Position numbers and translations under genes: made by a program
Notes under the pieces: model-generated
The model's database searches: none
The model's input: the letters and a program-made list of their open reading frames with translations, nothing else
What the model was told of the DNA's origin: nothing
In this document: one piece after another, positions 25,503 through 34,002 of the stretch
How positions within the stretch are numbered: the stretch's first letter is position 1
Layout of the letters: each line of letters opens with the position of its first letter
Source: Bordetella parapertussis
Lineage (GTDB): Bacteria > Pseudomonadota > Gammaproteobacteria > Burkholderiales > Burkholderiaceae_D
NCBI GenBank assembly: GCA_945866125.1
Contig: CAMBFZ010000004.1
Location: 62,001-126,000, forward strand
Length of the DNA: 64,000 nt
Reading direction: 5' to 3'

Positions 25503-25697
25503 AGCCTTGGCCGGGATTACGTAGCCGGACGACTCTCAGAGTGCACAGCGAGAGTAGGTTTTATTCTATTTTTTGCTACTTACTTGCGACTTACTTGCGC
25601 CTTAACTCCGCCCACCGCCAATAACGTCGCACGCGCCCCGCATAAATCACGCGCTGGCCTTACAATCGCATCTTTGCCGCCGCCCTCTCGTTCCAAC

Positions 25698-26216
25698 GTG
25701 ACCCAAGACACCATCAACCCGCTGGCCACCCCATCGCTCAAAATACGCCTCACCTGCATGGTGTACGAAACCATGCTGCTATTTGGCGTGCTATTTATTG
25801 CGACGCTGCTTTTTTCTACTGTGCTCGAACAGCGTCATGCGCTGCGGCTGCGTAGCGAATTACAAAACTGGCTGTTCGTCGTACTCGGCTTATATTTCAG
25901 CTGGTTCTGGATGCATGGTGGGCAAACCCTGGCCATGAAAACCTGGCGCATCCGCGTCGTCGATCAACAAGGCGCACCGGTCTCCTGGGCGCGGGCCATG
26001 CTGCGCTATGTGCTGGCCTGGCTGTGGCTATTACCCGGGCTCGCGCTTGCGCGCGCAATCGACGCCCAAGGCTGGATGTTAGTGCTTTTGCCAGTCTTGA
26101 ATGTGCTGCTGTGGGCAGCGGCAGTCGCCTTGCATCCCCAGCGCCAGTTTCTGCATGATCGTCTCGCAAAAACGCGCTTGGTCTTGCTCCCTGCGCCTTC
26201 AGCCGAATCGCCCTGA
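25698..26216 (+). CDS. RDD family membrane protein
   Basis: A roughly 172-residue inner-membrane protein of the RDD family, with unknown or transport-related function. Three to four hydrophobic segments are seen, e.g. LLFGVLFIATLLF, NWLFVVLGLYFSWFW and WLWLLPGLALA. The family motif QTLAMKTWRIRVVD is present; the first RDD arginine is replaced in this context by LKIRLTCMVYE. The start is uncertain: GTG at 25698 is given, ATG at 25758 is possible, and a TTG at 25584 would add residues that look non-coding and span an 11-base tandem duplication. The next gene, a lipase, starts 12 bases downstream. Confidence 0.8.
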   Translation: MTQDTINPLATPSLKIRLTCMVYETMLLFGVLFIATLLFSTVLEQRHALRLRSELQNWLFVVLGLYFSWFWMHGGQTLAMKTWRIRVVDQQGAPVSWARAMLRYVLAWLWLLPGLALARAIDAQGWMLVLLPVLNVLLWAAAVALHPQRQFLHDRLAKTRLVLLPAPSAESP

Positions 26217-26228
26217 GCCTCTGCCACC

Positions 26229-27176
26229 ATGATCACTCGCTTCACACGCTCAATGCTGGTCGTGCAATTACTGGCCGTTATCGCTCTGGCCGCCCTCTTC
26301 GTTGCAATGGGGACGATCGCGTCGCTACCCTTGGCGCTGCTGGCCGGCGTGCTGATCGTCACGCTACCCCGCGCCGCCATTGTGTTCAATAATTTTTTTA
26401 TGGCAAAGGCATTGCATCGCCAACGTCAGGACGGCACCCTGATTCAGACGACCGCCCTCATCACAATGATGCTGCAAGAATTTTACTGGAGCTCAGTATG
26501 CTGGCTAGCGGTATTCCCCTTTGCCGCCTTTCGCGCCCGTCTGCTTGCACAAGACCGCGGGTTGCCCGTGCTGCTCATTCACGGCTACGGTTGCAACAGC
26601 GGATTCTGGTATCGTTTCAGCAAACGACTCGCCCGTGCCGGCATCAGTCAGCTGGCCATCGACCTTGAGCCGCTACTGGCTGACATTGATGATTACACTA
26701 CCTTGATCGATGAAGGCATTGACGCGCTGTGTCGCCACAGCGAGTCAACACAGGTCATTGTGCTAGCGCACAGCATGGGGGGATTAGCGGCACGCGCGTA
26801 TCTGCGGCGCCATGGCCAATCCCGGGTGGCGCGCGTCATTACTTTGGGATCACCGCACTTCGGTAGCACGATGGCACAACATGCGATGGGGATCAACGCG
26901 GCGCAAATGCGGCACACTACGCTACCCGATACCCACAGCTGGCTGCAGAAACTCGCAAGTGCCGAGGCAGAGTCAGTCCGGGCGTTGTTTGTATCGATTT
27001 ATTCGCGGCACGACAATATCGTGTCGCCGCAGGATTCCGCTGTGTTGCCAGGCGCGCGCAACATCAGCCTCGACTTGGTAGGCCACGTTGCACTCGGCTT
27101 CGATGCCGGCGTGATGCAGCTTGTACTGACTGAAATTACTGCAGCCCGCCAAAACAGGTTTCAATCAGAAAACTGA
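26229..27176 (+). CDS. Membrane-anchored alpha/beta lipase/esterase
   Basis: A 315-residue protein. The first 60 residues hold two hydrophobic segments (LLAVIALAALFVAM and LALLAGVLIVTLP), followed by a lipase domain. The oxyanion motif is LLIHGYGCNSGFW, the nucleophile elbow is LAHSMGGLAAR, the acid is probably Asp in YSRHDNIVSP and the base is His in LVGHVALGF. This resembles triacylglycerol lipase-like proteins of Betaproteobacteria. It is co-directional with the RDD gene. Its 3' end overlaps the end of the convergent TetR gene by 41 bases. Confidence 0.87.
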   Translation: MITRFTRSMLVVQLLAVIALAALFVAMGTIASLPLALLAGVLIVTLPRAAIVFNNFFMAKALHRQRQDGTLIQTTALITMMLQEFYWSSVCWLAVFPFAAFRARLLAQDRGLPVLLIHGYGCNSGFWYRFSKRLARAGISQLAIDLEPLLADIDDYTTLIDEGIDALCRHSESTQVIVLAHSMGGLAARAYLRRHGQSRVARVITLGSPHFGSTMAQHAMGINAAQMRHTTLPDTHSWLQKLASAEAESVRALFVSIYSRHDNIVSPQDSAVLPGARNISLDLVGHVALGFDAGVMQLVLTEITAARQNRFQSEN

Positions 27177-27741
27177 TCACCTGCGCATCGGTGTACTGAC
27201 CGCTGACACGCAAATAATCCATCGTCGGATCGCAAGAACGCGCATAAATCGTAAAGAGCACGACATCGACCGGCAGGGCCGGCTGAATCGCGCCGTCTGC
27301 GCGTGCTTTTTCAATCAATTCACCCATCAATTCGTTAAGGTCCAACAAGCGATTAATGTAGCGCGTGTTGTTGAGCAAAGCCTCACGCAAACTCGTGTTT
27401 TCGGCTGGCAGTGTTGGCAGGCCGCCGCGCATGCGAATCTCTAGCGCCCATTGCAATACGCCTTTAAGCTGCGCAATCGCCGTCTGCTGTGGATCAAGAC
27501 TGCGCACGAACGCCAGCGTGTTCTCCAGCAAGCGGATCATCGCGGCTGCAGCGAGTGCTTCTTTGGAAGGAAAGTGCTTGTAGAGGCTTGCCTTGGCAAT
27601 CCCGACATCGGCAGCGACTTCATCCATCGTCATCAGGTCGAAACCTTTTTGGGCGAGAAGACTATTGGTCGCATCAATGATTGCGTTTTCTCGCACGATA
27701 AGTTGCTGCTGTTTGAACGAAAGCTTAGGTTCTTTACTCAT
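27136..27741 (-). CDS. TetR-family transcriptional repressor
   Basis: A 201-residue regulator. The N-terminal helix-turn-helix lies at about 19-65 (IIDATNSLLAQKGFDLMTMDEVAADVGIAKASLYKHF in parts), and the ligand-binding helices follow. It overlaps the 3' end of the lipase gene in opposite orientation. Ligand and targets are unknown; the divergent fasciclin gene 104 bases away is a candidate target. Confidence 0.9.
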   Translation of the reverse strand: MSKEPKLSFKQQQLIVRENAIIDATNSLLAQKGFDLMTMDEVAADVGIAKASLYKHFPSKEALAAAAMIRLLENTLAFVRSLDPQQTAIAQLKGVLQWALEIRMRGGLPTLPAENTSLREALLNNTRYINRLLDLNELMGELIEKARADGAIQPALPVDVVLFTIYARSCDPTMDYLRVSGQYTDAQVISFLIETCFGGLQ

Positions 27742-27850
27742 TGGTTACTTTTCAGGCACGGCGGTTTTTGAACTTTTCGGATTATAAGGCACCCGAACCG
27801 CATAGGGTGCGTCATGCCTTTTTATTAATCATGACTGACTGAGGATGCGG

Positions 27851-28330
27851 ATGAGAAAAAAATGGACCCTCTCGGTCATGGCGGGAATTGCAGTGTGGTT
27901 AGGGCTCGCCGGTTTTCCTGTTTATGCGGGCAATCTTGTTGAGGCGGCGACGACATCCGGCAACTTTAAAATTTTTCTGGCAGCGATCAAGACAGCCGGA
28001 TTGACATCTCAACTCGCCAGCGACGGCCCCTACACCATCTTTATGCCGACCGACCATGCCTTTGCTACACTAGCTGCAGGACAATGGGACACCATCTCGA
28101 AAGACAAGATCAGGCTTGGCCGTGTGCTGACTTACCATCTGATTACCGGCAAAGTGAAAGTCAGCGAGGTCAAGCCCGGCAACGTCGCCACCATCGAAGG
28201 CAGTCCGGTGAGACTGAAATCCGATAATGGCATGGTCAGCGTCAATGACGCGCGCGTGACAGACAGCGACCTGGCCGCTGACAACGGCGTCATTCACGCC
28301 ATCGACAAGGTACTGATGCCCCCAGACTGA
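27851..28330 (+). CDS. Secreted fasciclin-domain protein
   Basis: A 159-residue exported protein. The signal peptide runs to about residue 26 (MRKKW...FPVYAG), and one FAS1 domain fills the rest: GNFKIFLAAIKTAGL, GPYTIFMPTDHAFATL, LTYHLITGKV and ADNGVIHAIDKVLMP are its standard blocks. FAS1 domains mediate adhesion or bind polymers and surfaces; the role here is unknown. The ATG at 27851 is preferred because GAGG sits six bases before it, while the earlier ATG at 27845 touches the GAGG. Confidence 0.9.
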   Translation: MRKKWTLSVMAGIAVWLGLAGFPVYAGNLVEAATTSGNFKIFLAAIKTAGLTSQLASDGPYTIFMPTDHAFATLAAGQWDTISKDKIRLGRVLTYHLITGKVKVSEVKPGNVATIEGSPVRLKSDNGMVSVNDARVTDSDLAADNGVIHAIDKVLMPPD

Positions 28331-28394
28331 CGCGGCGGACGATCGGGTATCATCAGCCCGTCGACTTTCGTCTTGATGAACAGCGTCTCTTGTG

Positions 28395-29000
28395 ATGAAA
28401 AAAATCCAAACCTTGTGCGTGTATTGCGGCTCCTCCATCGGCGCCTCACCGCTGTATGTCAACGCCGCAAAAGAACTCGCAACAGTCATGGTGGAAAACG
28501 ATATCGCGCTCGTGTATGGCGGTGGACACGTCGGGCTCATGGGCACGATTGCTGACGCGGTGCTGGGGGCGGGCGGTAAAGTCACCGGCGTCATTCCCCA
28601 AGCTTTGATGGTGTCCGAGATCAGCCACGAGCGGCTCACGCGTCTGGTGGTAGTGAAAGACATGCACGAACGCAAAGCGCTGATGGCTGAACTGGCCGAT
28701 GGCTTTATCGCGATGCCCGGCGGGATCGGTACACTGGAAGAATTATTTGAGGCGCTCACCTGGCTGCAACTAGGGTTTCATGACAAGCCGGTGGGCTTAC
28801 TCAATGTCGACGGATTTTTCGACGGACTTATCGACTTCGTCGCCCACCTGGTGCAACAAGGCTTTTTGAAATCGGAACACGCCGCCCTGCTGCTGGCTGA
28901 ACCAAACCCGCTAGGCTTGCTGCACCAGTTGCAGCAATTCAGCATGCAGCCCGGCGTGAGTTGGCTCAGCCGGCGCGCGGCGCGTACGCTGGGACCTTAG
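28395..29000 (+). CDS. LOG-family (TIGR00730) nucleoside monophosphate phosphoribohydrolase
   Basis: A 201-residue Rossmann-fold protein. The family motifs VYGGGHVGLMG and MPGGIGTLEELFE, which bind and cleave nucleoside 5'-monophosphates, are intact. Members release bases from cytokinin nucleotides or AMP; in bacteria outside plants the physiological substrate is often unclear. The ATG at 28395 is used; a GTG one codon earlier is possible. Only 5 bases separate its stop from the end of the convergent PLP enzyme gene. Confidence 0.9.
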   Translation: MKKIQTLCVYCGSSIGASPLYVNAAKELATVMVENDIALVYGGGHVGLMGTIADAVLGAGGKVTGVIPQALMVSEISHERLTRLVVVKDMHERKALMAELADGFIAMPGGIGTLEELFEALTWLQLGFHDKPVGLLNVDGFFDGLIDFVAHLVQQGFLKSEHAALLLAEPNPLGLLHQLQQFSMQPGVSWLSRRAARTLGP

Positions 29001-29005
29001 CGCCT

Positions 29006-30250
29006 TTAAGCTTCCTCGAACGCCTGCCGGAAATCCTGCAATAGATCCTCGGTATCTTCAATGCCAACCGATACCCTGATCAGGGACTCGGCAATGCCCA
29101 TGCTGGCGCGCCGCTGCGGTCCCATTTCATGAAAAATAGTGTGTGCGACCGGAATCACCAGCGTACGTGTGTCGCCCAGATTACTGGCAGGGATAGCCAA
29201 CGTTAGCCGGTTGAGATAATCAAAACAATCGATACCTTCGCGCAGCTCAAAGCTTAGCAAGCCACCAAAGGCCTTAAACAGCTTGCCGGCAATGCCATGT
29301 TGCGGATGCGCTTTCAGGCCGGGGTAATGCACTGCTGCCACGCGCGGGTCGGCTGCGAGCATGGTGGCCAGAGCCAACGCACTGGCCGATTCGCGTTCGA
29401 TGCGCAACGCCATGGTCTCCGCACCTACTGCCAAATGATGGGCCGCTTCGGGGCCTAGTGCTGCGCCAAAATCGCGCAAGCCCTTGGCACGTAATTGCGC
29501 CATACCCCATTGAGCAGGCGCAAAGCGTTTATAGGTCTCGGCGATATTAGGAAACTGCGCCCAATCAAACAAACCCGTGTCGGTCAGGCTGCCGCCAAGC
29601 GCATTACCATGGCCGCCGATGGCTTTCGTGAGCGCATTGATCACCAGACTGGCACCGACTGTTTTGGGACGAAACAGATACGGTGAAGTCATCGTGTTGT
29701 CGACCACATAGAGGATGCCACGCGCACGGCACAAGGCACCGATGCGTTCGAGATCAGCCACCTGGGTACGCGGATTAGCAATGGTCTCGACAAATACCAT
29801 GCGCGTCGCCGGCGTGATCGCACGCTCGACTTGGGCCACATCGGTGGCGTCCACAAAGGACACCGGCATGCCTTGCAGCTCAACGGTTTGCCAGAGACTG
29901 TTGGTGTTCCCGAACAAAAAAGCCGATGAGATGACATGGTCACCACTGCGCAAAAGTGCCTGCACCATCGCACCGATAGCAGCCATGCCGGTCGCAAAGC
30001 ACAGCGTGGCCATGCCTTCTTCCATGCGATTGATTTTTTCTTCGAGCGCCGAGACGGTAGGATTACCCTGACGACCATAACGGTAGCCTGGCTTTTTACC
30101 CTGAAACACGGCGGCGAGCTCACGAGCATCGCGATAGCCGTAGGCCACCGAAGTATGAATCGGCTTATGCAGCGAACCATGCTCGATCGTCTTTTGACGA
30201 TCACTGTGCAGAATCGTGGTGGTGAAGCCGAATTTTTTACTGTCGTTCAT
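29006..30250 (-). CDS. Cystathionine gamma-synthase family PLP enzyme
   Basis: A 414-residue PLP enzyme of the Cys/Met metabolism family. The PLP lysine is in NALTKAIGGHGN, the cofactor-phosphate contact in YGRQGNPTVSALEE, and the ring-stacking region in FATGMAAIGA. In related genomes this slot after purF is, as I remember, usually metZ (O-succinylhomoserine sulfhydrylase). This sequence (GSLHKPIHTSVAYGYRDARELAAVFQG region) looks like a separate subgroup often annotated only as CGS-like. The activity could be gamma-synthase, sulfhydrylase or gamma-lyase. It is the last gene of the trp-accD-folC-purF block, 20 bases after purF. Confidence 0.85.
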   Translation of the reverse strand: MNDSKKFGFTTTILHSDRQKTIEHGSLHKPIHTSVAYGYRDARELAAVFQGKKPGYRYGRQGNPTVSALEEKINRMEEGMATLCFATGMAAIGAMVQALLRSGDHVISSAFLFGNTNSLWQTVELQGMPVSFVDATDVAQVERAITPATRMVFVETIANPRTQVADLERIGALCRARGILYVVDNTMTSPYLFRPKTVGASLVINALTKAIGGHGNALGGSLTDTGLFDWAQFPNIAETYKRFAPAQWGMAQLRAKGLRDFGAALGPEAAHHLAVGAETMALRIERESASALALATMLAADPRVAAVHYPGLKAHPQHGIAGKLFKAFGGLLSFELREGIDCFDYLNRLTLAIPASNLGDTRTLVIPVAHTIFHEMGPQRRASMGIAESLIRVSVGIEDTEDLLQDFRQAFEEA

Positions 30251-30270
30251 CGCAGCTCTGGAAGGTGGCT

Positions 30271-31788
30271 TTATTCGATCTGCGCAAGATTGAGATTAAG
30301 TTGGGTACGAACGGCATCTTCGATGACGGCCTTGGGGTTGGCGCGGGCGAATTCGATGCGGTCGAGATAGTCGCGGGAAATATCGCCAGTGATGTATTCG
30401 CCATCAAAGCAAGATGCCTCGAATTTTTTCAGCATCGGGTTGACATCCGAGATGGAACGTTTGAGGGCATCGATATCTTGATAGACAAGCGCATCGGCGG
30501 TGATCTCGCGGCACACTTCCTCTTCGGTTCGACCGTAGGCGATCAACTCATCCCGGGTCGGCATGTCGATCCCATAGACGTTGGGGAATTTGACCGGTGG
30601 AGCGGCTGAAGCAAAAATCACACGGCGCGCGCCGGAATCACGTGCCATCTGCACGATCTCGCGGCTCGTCGTGCCACGCACGATGGAGTCGTCAACCAGC
30701 AGCACGCTCTTACCTTTGAACTCAGAGCCGATTGCATTGAGTTTTTGACGCACTGACTTGCGACGAATCGCTTGTCCCGGCATCAGAAAGGTACGCCCAA
30801 TGTAACGATTTTTAATGAAGCCTTCGCGGTAATCGAGATTAAGATTCATCGCCAACTCCATCGCAGCCGGACGGGAAGAATCCGGAATCGGCATCACCAC
30901 ATCGATATCACCGGCAGAAAACTGACGACGGATTTTTTGGGCCAAATATTCGCCCATCTTCAGGCGGGTCGCATAAACCGACGCGCCATCAATGACCGAA
31001 TCAGGCCGTGCCAGATACACGAACTCAAACGCGCAAGGATTGAGTACCGGATTGTCGGCGCACTGCTGGTTATAGAGCTTACCGTCGTTGTCGATGAAAA
31101 TCGCTTCACCCGGCAACACATCACGCAAAAAATGAAAACCGAGACCTTCGAGCGCCACGGACTCACTCGCAATCAGGTATTCGGGGCCTTTATCGGTATC
31201 GTTAAATCCTATGCATAAAGGACGAATGCCATAGGGGTCGCGGAACGCCAGCAAACCATACCCCGCCACCTGCGCCACTACCGCATAAGAGCCGCGCACA
31301 CGCTTGTGCAATGCAGCCACCGCAGAAAATAAGGTCGATGGGTCCAGCGAGATGCTGCTGGTAGATTGCTGTATCTCGTGGGCCAGTACATTGAGCAAAA
31401 CTTCCGAATCCGAATCGGTGTTGATATGACGCCGGTCATTTTTGAACATCTCGATTTTGAGCTGATCGGCGTTAGTCAGATTCCCGTTGTGTGCGAGCGT
31501 GATGCCAAATGGCGCATTCACATAAAAGGGCTGCGCTTCTTCTTCGCTCGACGAGCCGGCAGTCGGATAGCGGCATTGGCCGATACCTGAATTACCGGGA
31601 AGCGAGCGCATATTACGGGTTCGGAACACGTCGCGCACCAGACCGTTGGCCTTATGCATGCTAAATGTATTACCGTGACTAGTCGCAATACCTGCTGCAT
31701 CCTGACCGCGATGCTGCAACAGCAGCAGCGCATCATAGATGATCTGATTAACCGGACCGTGAGAGACGACGCCAACAATGCCACACAT
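30271..31788 (-). CDS. purF: Amidophosphoribosyltransferase
   Basis: A 505-residue enzyme that catalyses the first step of purine synthesis, moving glutamine amide nitrogen to PRPP. The nucleophile is Cys2 after Met removal (MCGIVGVVS) of the Ntn glutaminase domain (to about 235). The C-terminal phosphoribosyltransferase domain carries the PRPP loop LLVDDSIVRGTTS. A strong GAGGAG precedes the ATG. It follows the SPOR-protein gene by 24 bases; cvpA is not between them. Confidence 0.98.
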   Translation of the reverse strand: MCGIVGVVSHGPVNQIIYDALLLLQHRGQDAAGIATSHGNTFSMHKANGLVRDVFRTRNMRSLPGNSGIGQCRYPTAGSSSEEEAQPFYVNAPFGITLAHNGNLTNADQLKIEMFKNDRRHINTDSDSEVLLNVLAHEIQQSTSSISLDPSTLFSAVAALHKRVRGSYAVVAQVAGYGLLAFRDPYGIRPLCIGFNDTDKGPEYLIASESVALEGLGFHFLRDVLPGEAIFIDNDGKLYNQQCADNPVLNPCAFEFVYLARPDSVIDGASVYATRLKMGEYLAQKIRRQFSAGDIDVVMPIPDSSRPAAMELAMNLNLDYREGFIKNRYIGRTFLMPGQAIRRKSVRQKLNAIGSEFKGKSVLLVDDSIVRGTTSREIVQMARDSGARRVIFASAAPPVKFPNVYGIDMPTRDELIAYGRTEEEVCREITADALVYQDIDALKRSISDVNPMLKKFEASCFDGEYITGDISRDYLDRIEFARANPKAVIEDAVRTQLNLNLAQIE

Positions 31789-31812
31789 GGTGGACTCCTC
31801 AACAATAACAAC

Positions 31813-32550
31813 TCAGACTGGCTGCAACGTACCGGACAAGCCCAATTTCACCAAACGCGCCCGCATCTTGTCGGCCTCGGCTTTACTGCCAAAAGGGCCC
31901 ACGCGAATACGAATCCGCTCACCTGCCTTAGTACTGATTTTCAGTGCGTGGGATTTAATCCCGGCTTTTTTTAGCTTATCTTGTAATTCATCAGCCTTGA
32001 CTTTTGAGGCCACGGCCGCCACCTGCACCTCATACCGGGTTGGCGCTTCCTTGGCAGGGGCAATTGCTGACGCCTCGGCCACTGGCACTGTGGCAGATTC
32101 GGGTTTGACCGCCGCAGCGACTGGGGGGGTCTTGGGTACCTGATCGGCTATTTTTGCGATTGGTGACGGCAGCACGGCCACAGGCGCAGGTTCAGCGGGC
32201 GCGGGGCTAGCGAGACGATGATCAGGAGACGGCGTAAGCTGCTTATCAACCGATTTCTCGGCAGACTTATCAAGCGACTTGTCACGCGATGGAATCTGCA
32301 CGGCAATATCGTCCGCCAGCGGCTTGGGCTCGGAATCAAAAATCATCGGCAAACCGATGATGGCAGCGAGCACCAACGCAGTGGCGCCAATCAAGCGGCG
32401 CCGCGCGCGTTTTTTTTCCGGCAGCACAGGATCGAGCGGCTCTTGCGCGTCGGAGGCCTTGGCGCCGCGGGACCGACGCGGTTTGACGGGGACGTCGAAA
32501 TCGTCGTCGGGGTCTTGCTTGTTTTTACTAAGGAACGAGAACAAGCCCAT
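31813..32550 (-). CDS. dedD: SPOR-domain membrane protein (DedD-like)
   Basis: A 245-residue, single-span septal protein. A basic cytoplasmic N-terminus (about 1-50) is followed by one membrane helix (LIGATALVLAAIIGLPMIF, about 53-71), a Pro/Ala/Lys-rich linker with K-S-V/A-D-K repeats (about 88-165), and a C-terminal SPOR domain (about 168-243). The SPOR domain contains RYEVQVAAVASKVKADEL and RIRVGPFGSKAEADKM. SPOR domains bind denuded glycan at the division site. The position after folC matches dedD of other proteobacteria. Confidence 0.92.
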   Translation of the reverse strand: MGLFSFLSKNKQDPDDDFDVPVKPRRSRGAKASDAQEPLDPVLPEKKRARRRLIGATALVLAAIIGLPMIFDSEPKPLADDIAVQIPSRDKSLDKSAEKSVDKQLTPSPDHRLASPAPAEPAPVAVLPSPIAKIADQVPKTPPVAAAVKPESATVPVAEASAIAPAKEAPTRYEVQVAAVASKVKADELQDKLKKAGIKSHALKISTKAGERIRIRVGPFGSKAEADKMRARLVKLGLSGTLQPV

Positions 32551-32572
32551 AGGTATTTTTTGAATTGCGCAA

Positions 32573-33874
32573 TCAGTGTAAAGCGGACTTTCTGGCGACC
32601 AGTGCTCCGGCCACAGTCAGAAATGATCCGAAGACCGCAATTCTATCATTCTCCCCTGCGCGACTTATTGCGTTTAGGAATGCTTTTTCGGGAGAGTCAA
32701 AACATTGGATCGTCAACTCGGCATCCGGTTCAGCCGGCGCGCTCGAGCCGGACTGCTCCAGCAACGCGGCGATGGCAACCGCGGAGGCCGCACGCGACGA
32801 TGGCAGATCACACAGGTACCAGTGATCAACACGCCCTTTCAGTTGCGTCAGCACGCCCGCGATATCTTTATCGGCCATGGCGCCGAATACCGCATAGGTA
32901 TAAGGATGGAAGCCCATGTTGTCGAGATTTTGAGCCAATGTGGCAGCGGCATGCGGGTTGTGGGCCACGTCGAGTATGACGGCCGGACGTCCCGGCAAGA
33001 CCTGAAAGCGGCCGGGCAAATCGACTAAAACCAGTCCGGTGCGCACTTCTTGCGCCCCGAGTGGCAGACGCAACCGCAATGCCTCCAGCGCGGCTAACGC
33101 GGCACTAGCATTCAAAAGTTGATTGGCACCACGCAAACTGGGATACGCGAGCGCACTACGGCGCTGACTGCGACCGCCGTAGTTCCATTGCTGTTTGTCA
33201 CCCGAATAATTAAAATCCTGACCAAAACGCCAGAGATCAGCCCCAATGGCTGCCGCATGGGCAACCAGGGAGGCAGGGGGCGCCGGATCGCTGCAAATGG
33301 CGGTACGTCCGGCACGGAAAATACCGGCCTTCTCGGCACCGATTTTTTCGCGCGTATCACCCAGATACTCGATATGGTCGAGGTCAACGCTGGTCACAAT
33401 GGCGACATCCGCGTCAATGATGTTGACCGCATCAAGCCTTCCACCGAGGCCTACTTCGAGGATGACCACGTCCAGCCCGGCGCCGGCAAAGTAATGCAGA
33501 ATGGCGAGCGTCGTAAATTCAAAATAGGTCAGCGACACCTCACCACGCACCGCTTCGACTGCCGCAAAGCTGGTGCAGAAGGCATCATCCGTCAGCATCT
33601 CACCGTCGACGCGAGCGCGCTCGTTAAATCGAATCAGATGCGGTGAGGTGTAGAGCCCGACGTGATAGCCGCCTTGCAGCAGCATGGATTCCAACATCGC
33701 GCAGGTGGAACCTTTGCCGTTGGTGCCGCCAACCGTAATGACGGGGCAATCGAACTGTAGCTTCAACGCGCGACCTACGGCGGCAACCCGCTCCAGACCC
33801 ATGTCGATGGCTTTGGGATGCAGCGCTTCTAGTCGAGCGAGCCAGTCGTTGAGTGTGGTGGGATGAGTTTGCAT
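32573..33874 (-). CDS. folC: Bifunctional dihydrofolate/folylpolyglutamate synthase
   Basis: A 433-residue ATP-dependent ligase that adds glutamate to dihydropteroate and folates. The P-loop GGTNGKGSTCAML (about 44-56), the omega-loop segment LIRFNERARVDGEML and DLDHIEYLGDTREKIGAEKAGI (in parts) are typical. Length is normal. It follows accD after 128 bases that hold a strong hairpin, and precedes dedD by 22 bases. Confidence 0.97.
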   Translation of the reverse strand: MQTHPTTLNDWLARLEALHPKAIDMGLERVAAVGRALKLQFDCPVITVGGTNGKGSTCAMLESMLLQGGYHVGLYTSPHLIRFNERARVDGEMLTDDAFCTSFAAVEAVRGEVSLTYFEFTTLAILHYFAGAGLDVVILEVGLGGRLDAVNIIDADVAIVTSVDLDHIEYLGDTREKIGAEKAGIFRAGRTAICSDPAPPASLVAHAAAIGADLWRFGQDFNYSGDKQQWNYGGRSQRRSALAYPSLRGANQLLNASAALAALEALRLRLPLGAQEVRTGLVLVDLPGRFQVLPGRPAVILDVAHNPHAAATLAQNLDNMGFHPYTYAVFGAMADKDIAGVLTQLKGRVDHWYLCDLPSSRAASAVAIAALLEQSGSSAPAEPDAELTIQCFDSPEKAFLNAISRAGENDRIAVFGSFLTVAGALVARKSALH

Positions 33875-33954
33875 GAACGATACAAAATAAAGAGGGAATC
33901 AGCGTCTGCGCCGGCAAGGTCGGGCACTCGTCCGCAGCGGCAGAATCTTTGATG

Positions 33955-33984
33955 ACCGGGTTCTGATGGACATCAGAACCCGGT
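33955..33984. other. Perfect 14-base inverted repeat between accD and folC
   Basis: Arms accgggttctgatg (33955-33968) and catcagaacccggt (33971-33984) with only two bases between. There is no T-run on the minus strand, so it is not a classical terminator. It lies 18 bases after the accD stop and may stabilise or separate accD and folC messages. Confidence 0.5.
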
Positions 33985-34002
33985 GAGGTATTCAGAGCAG
34001 CA

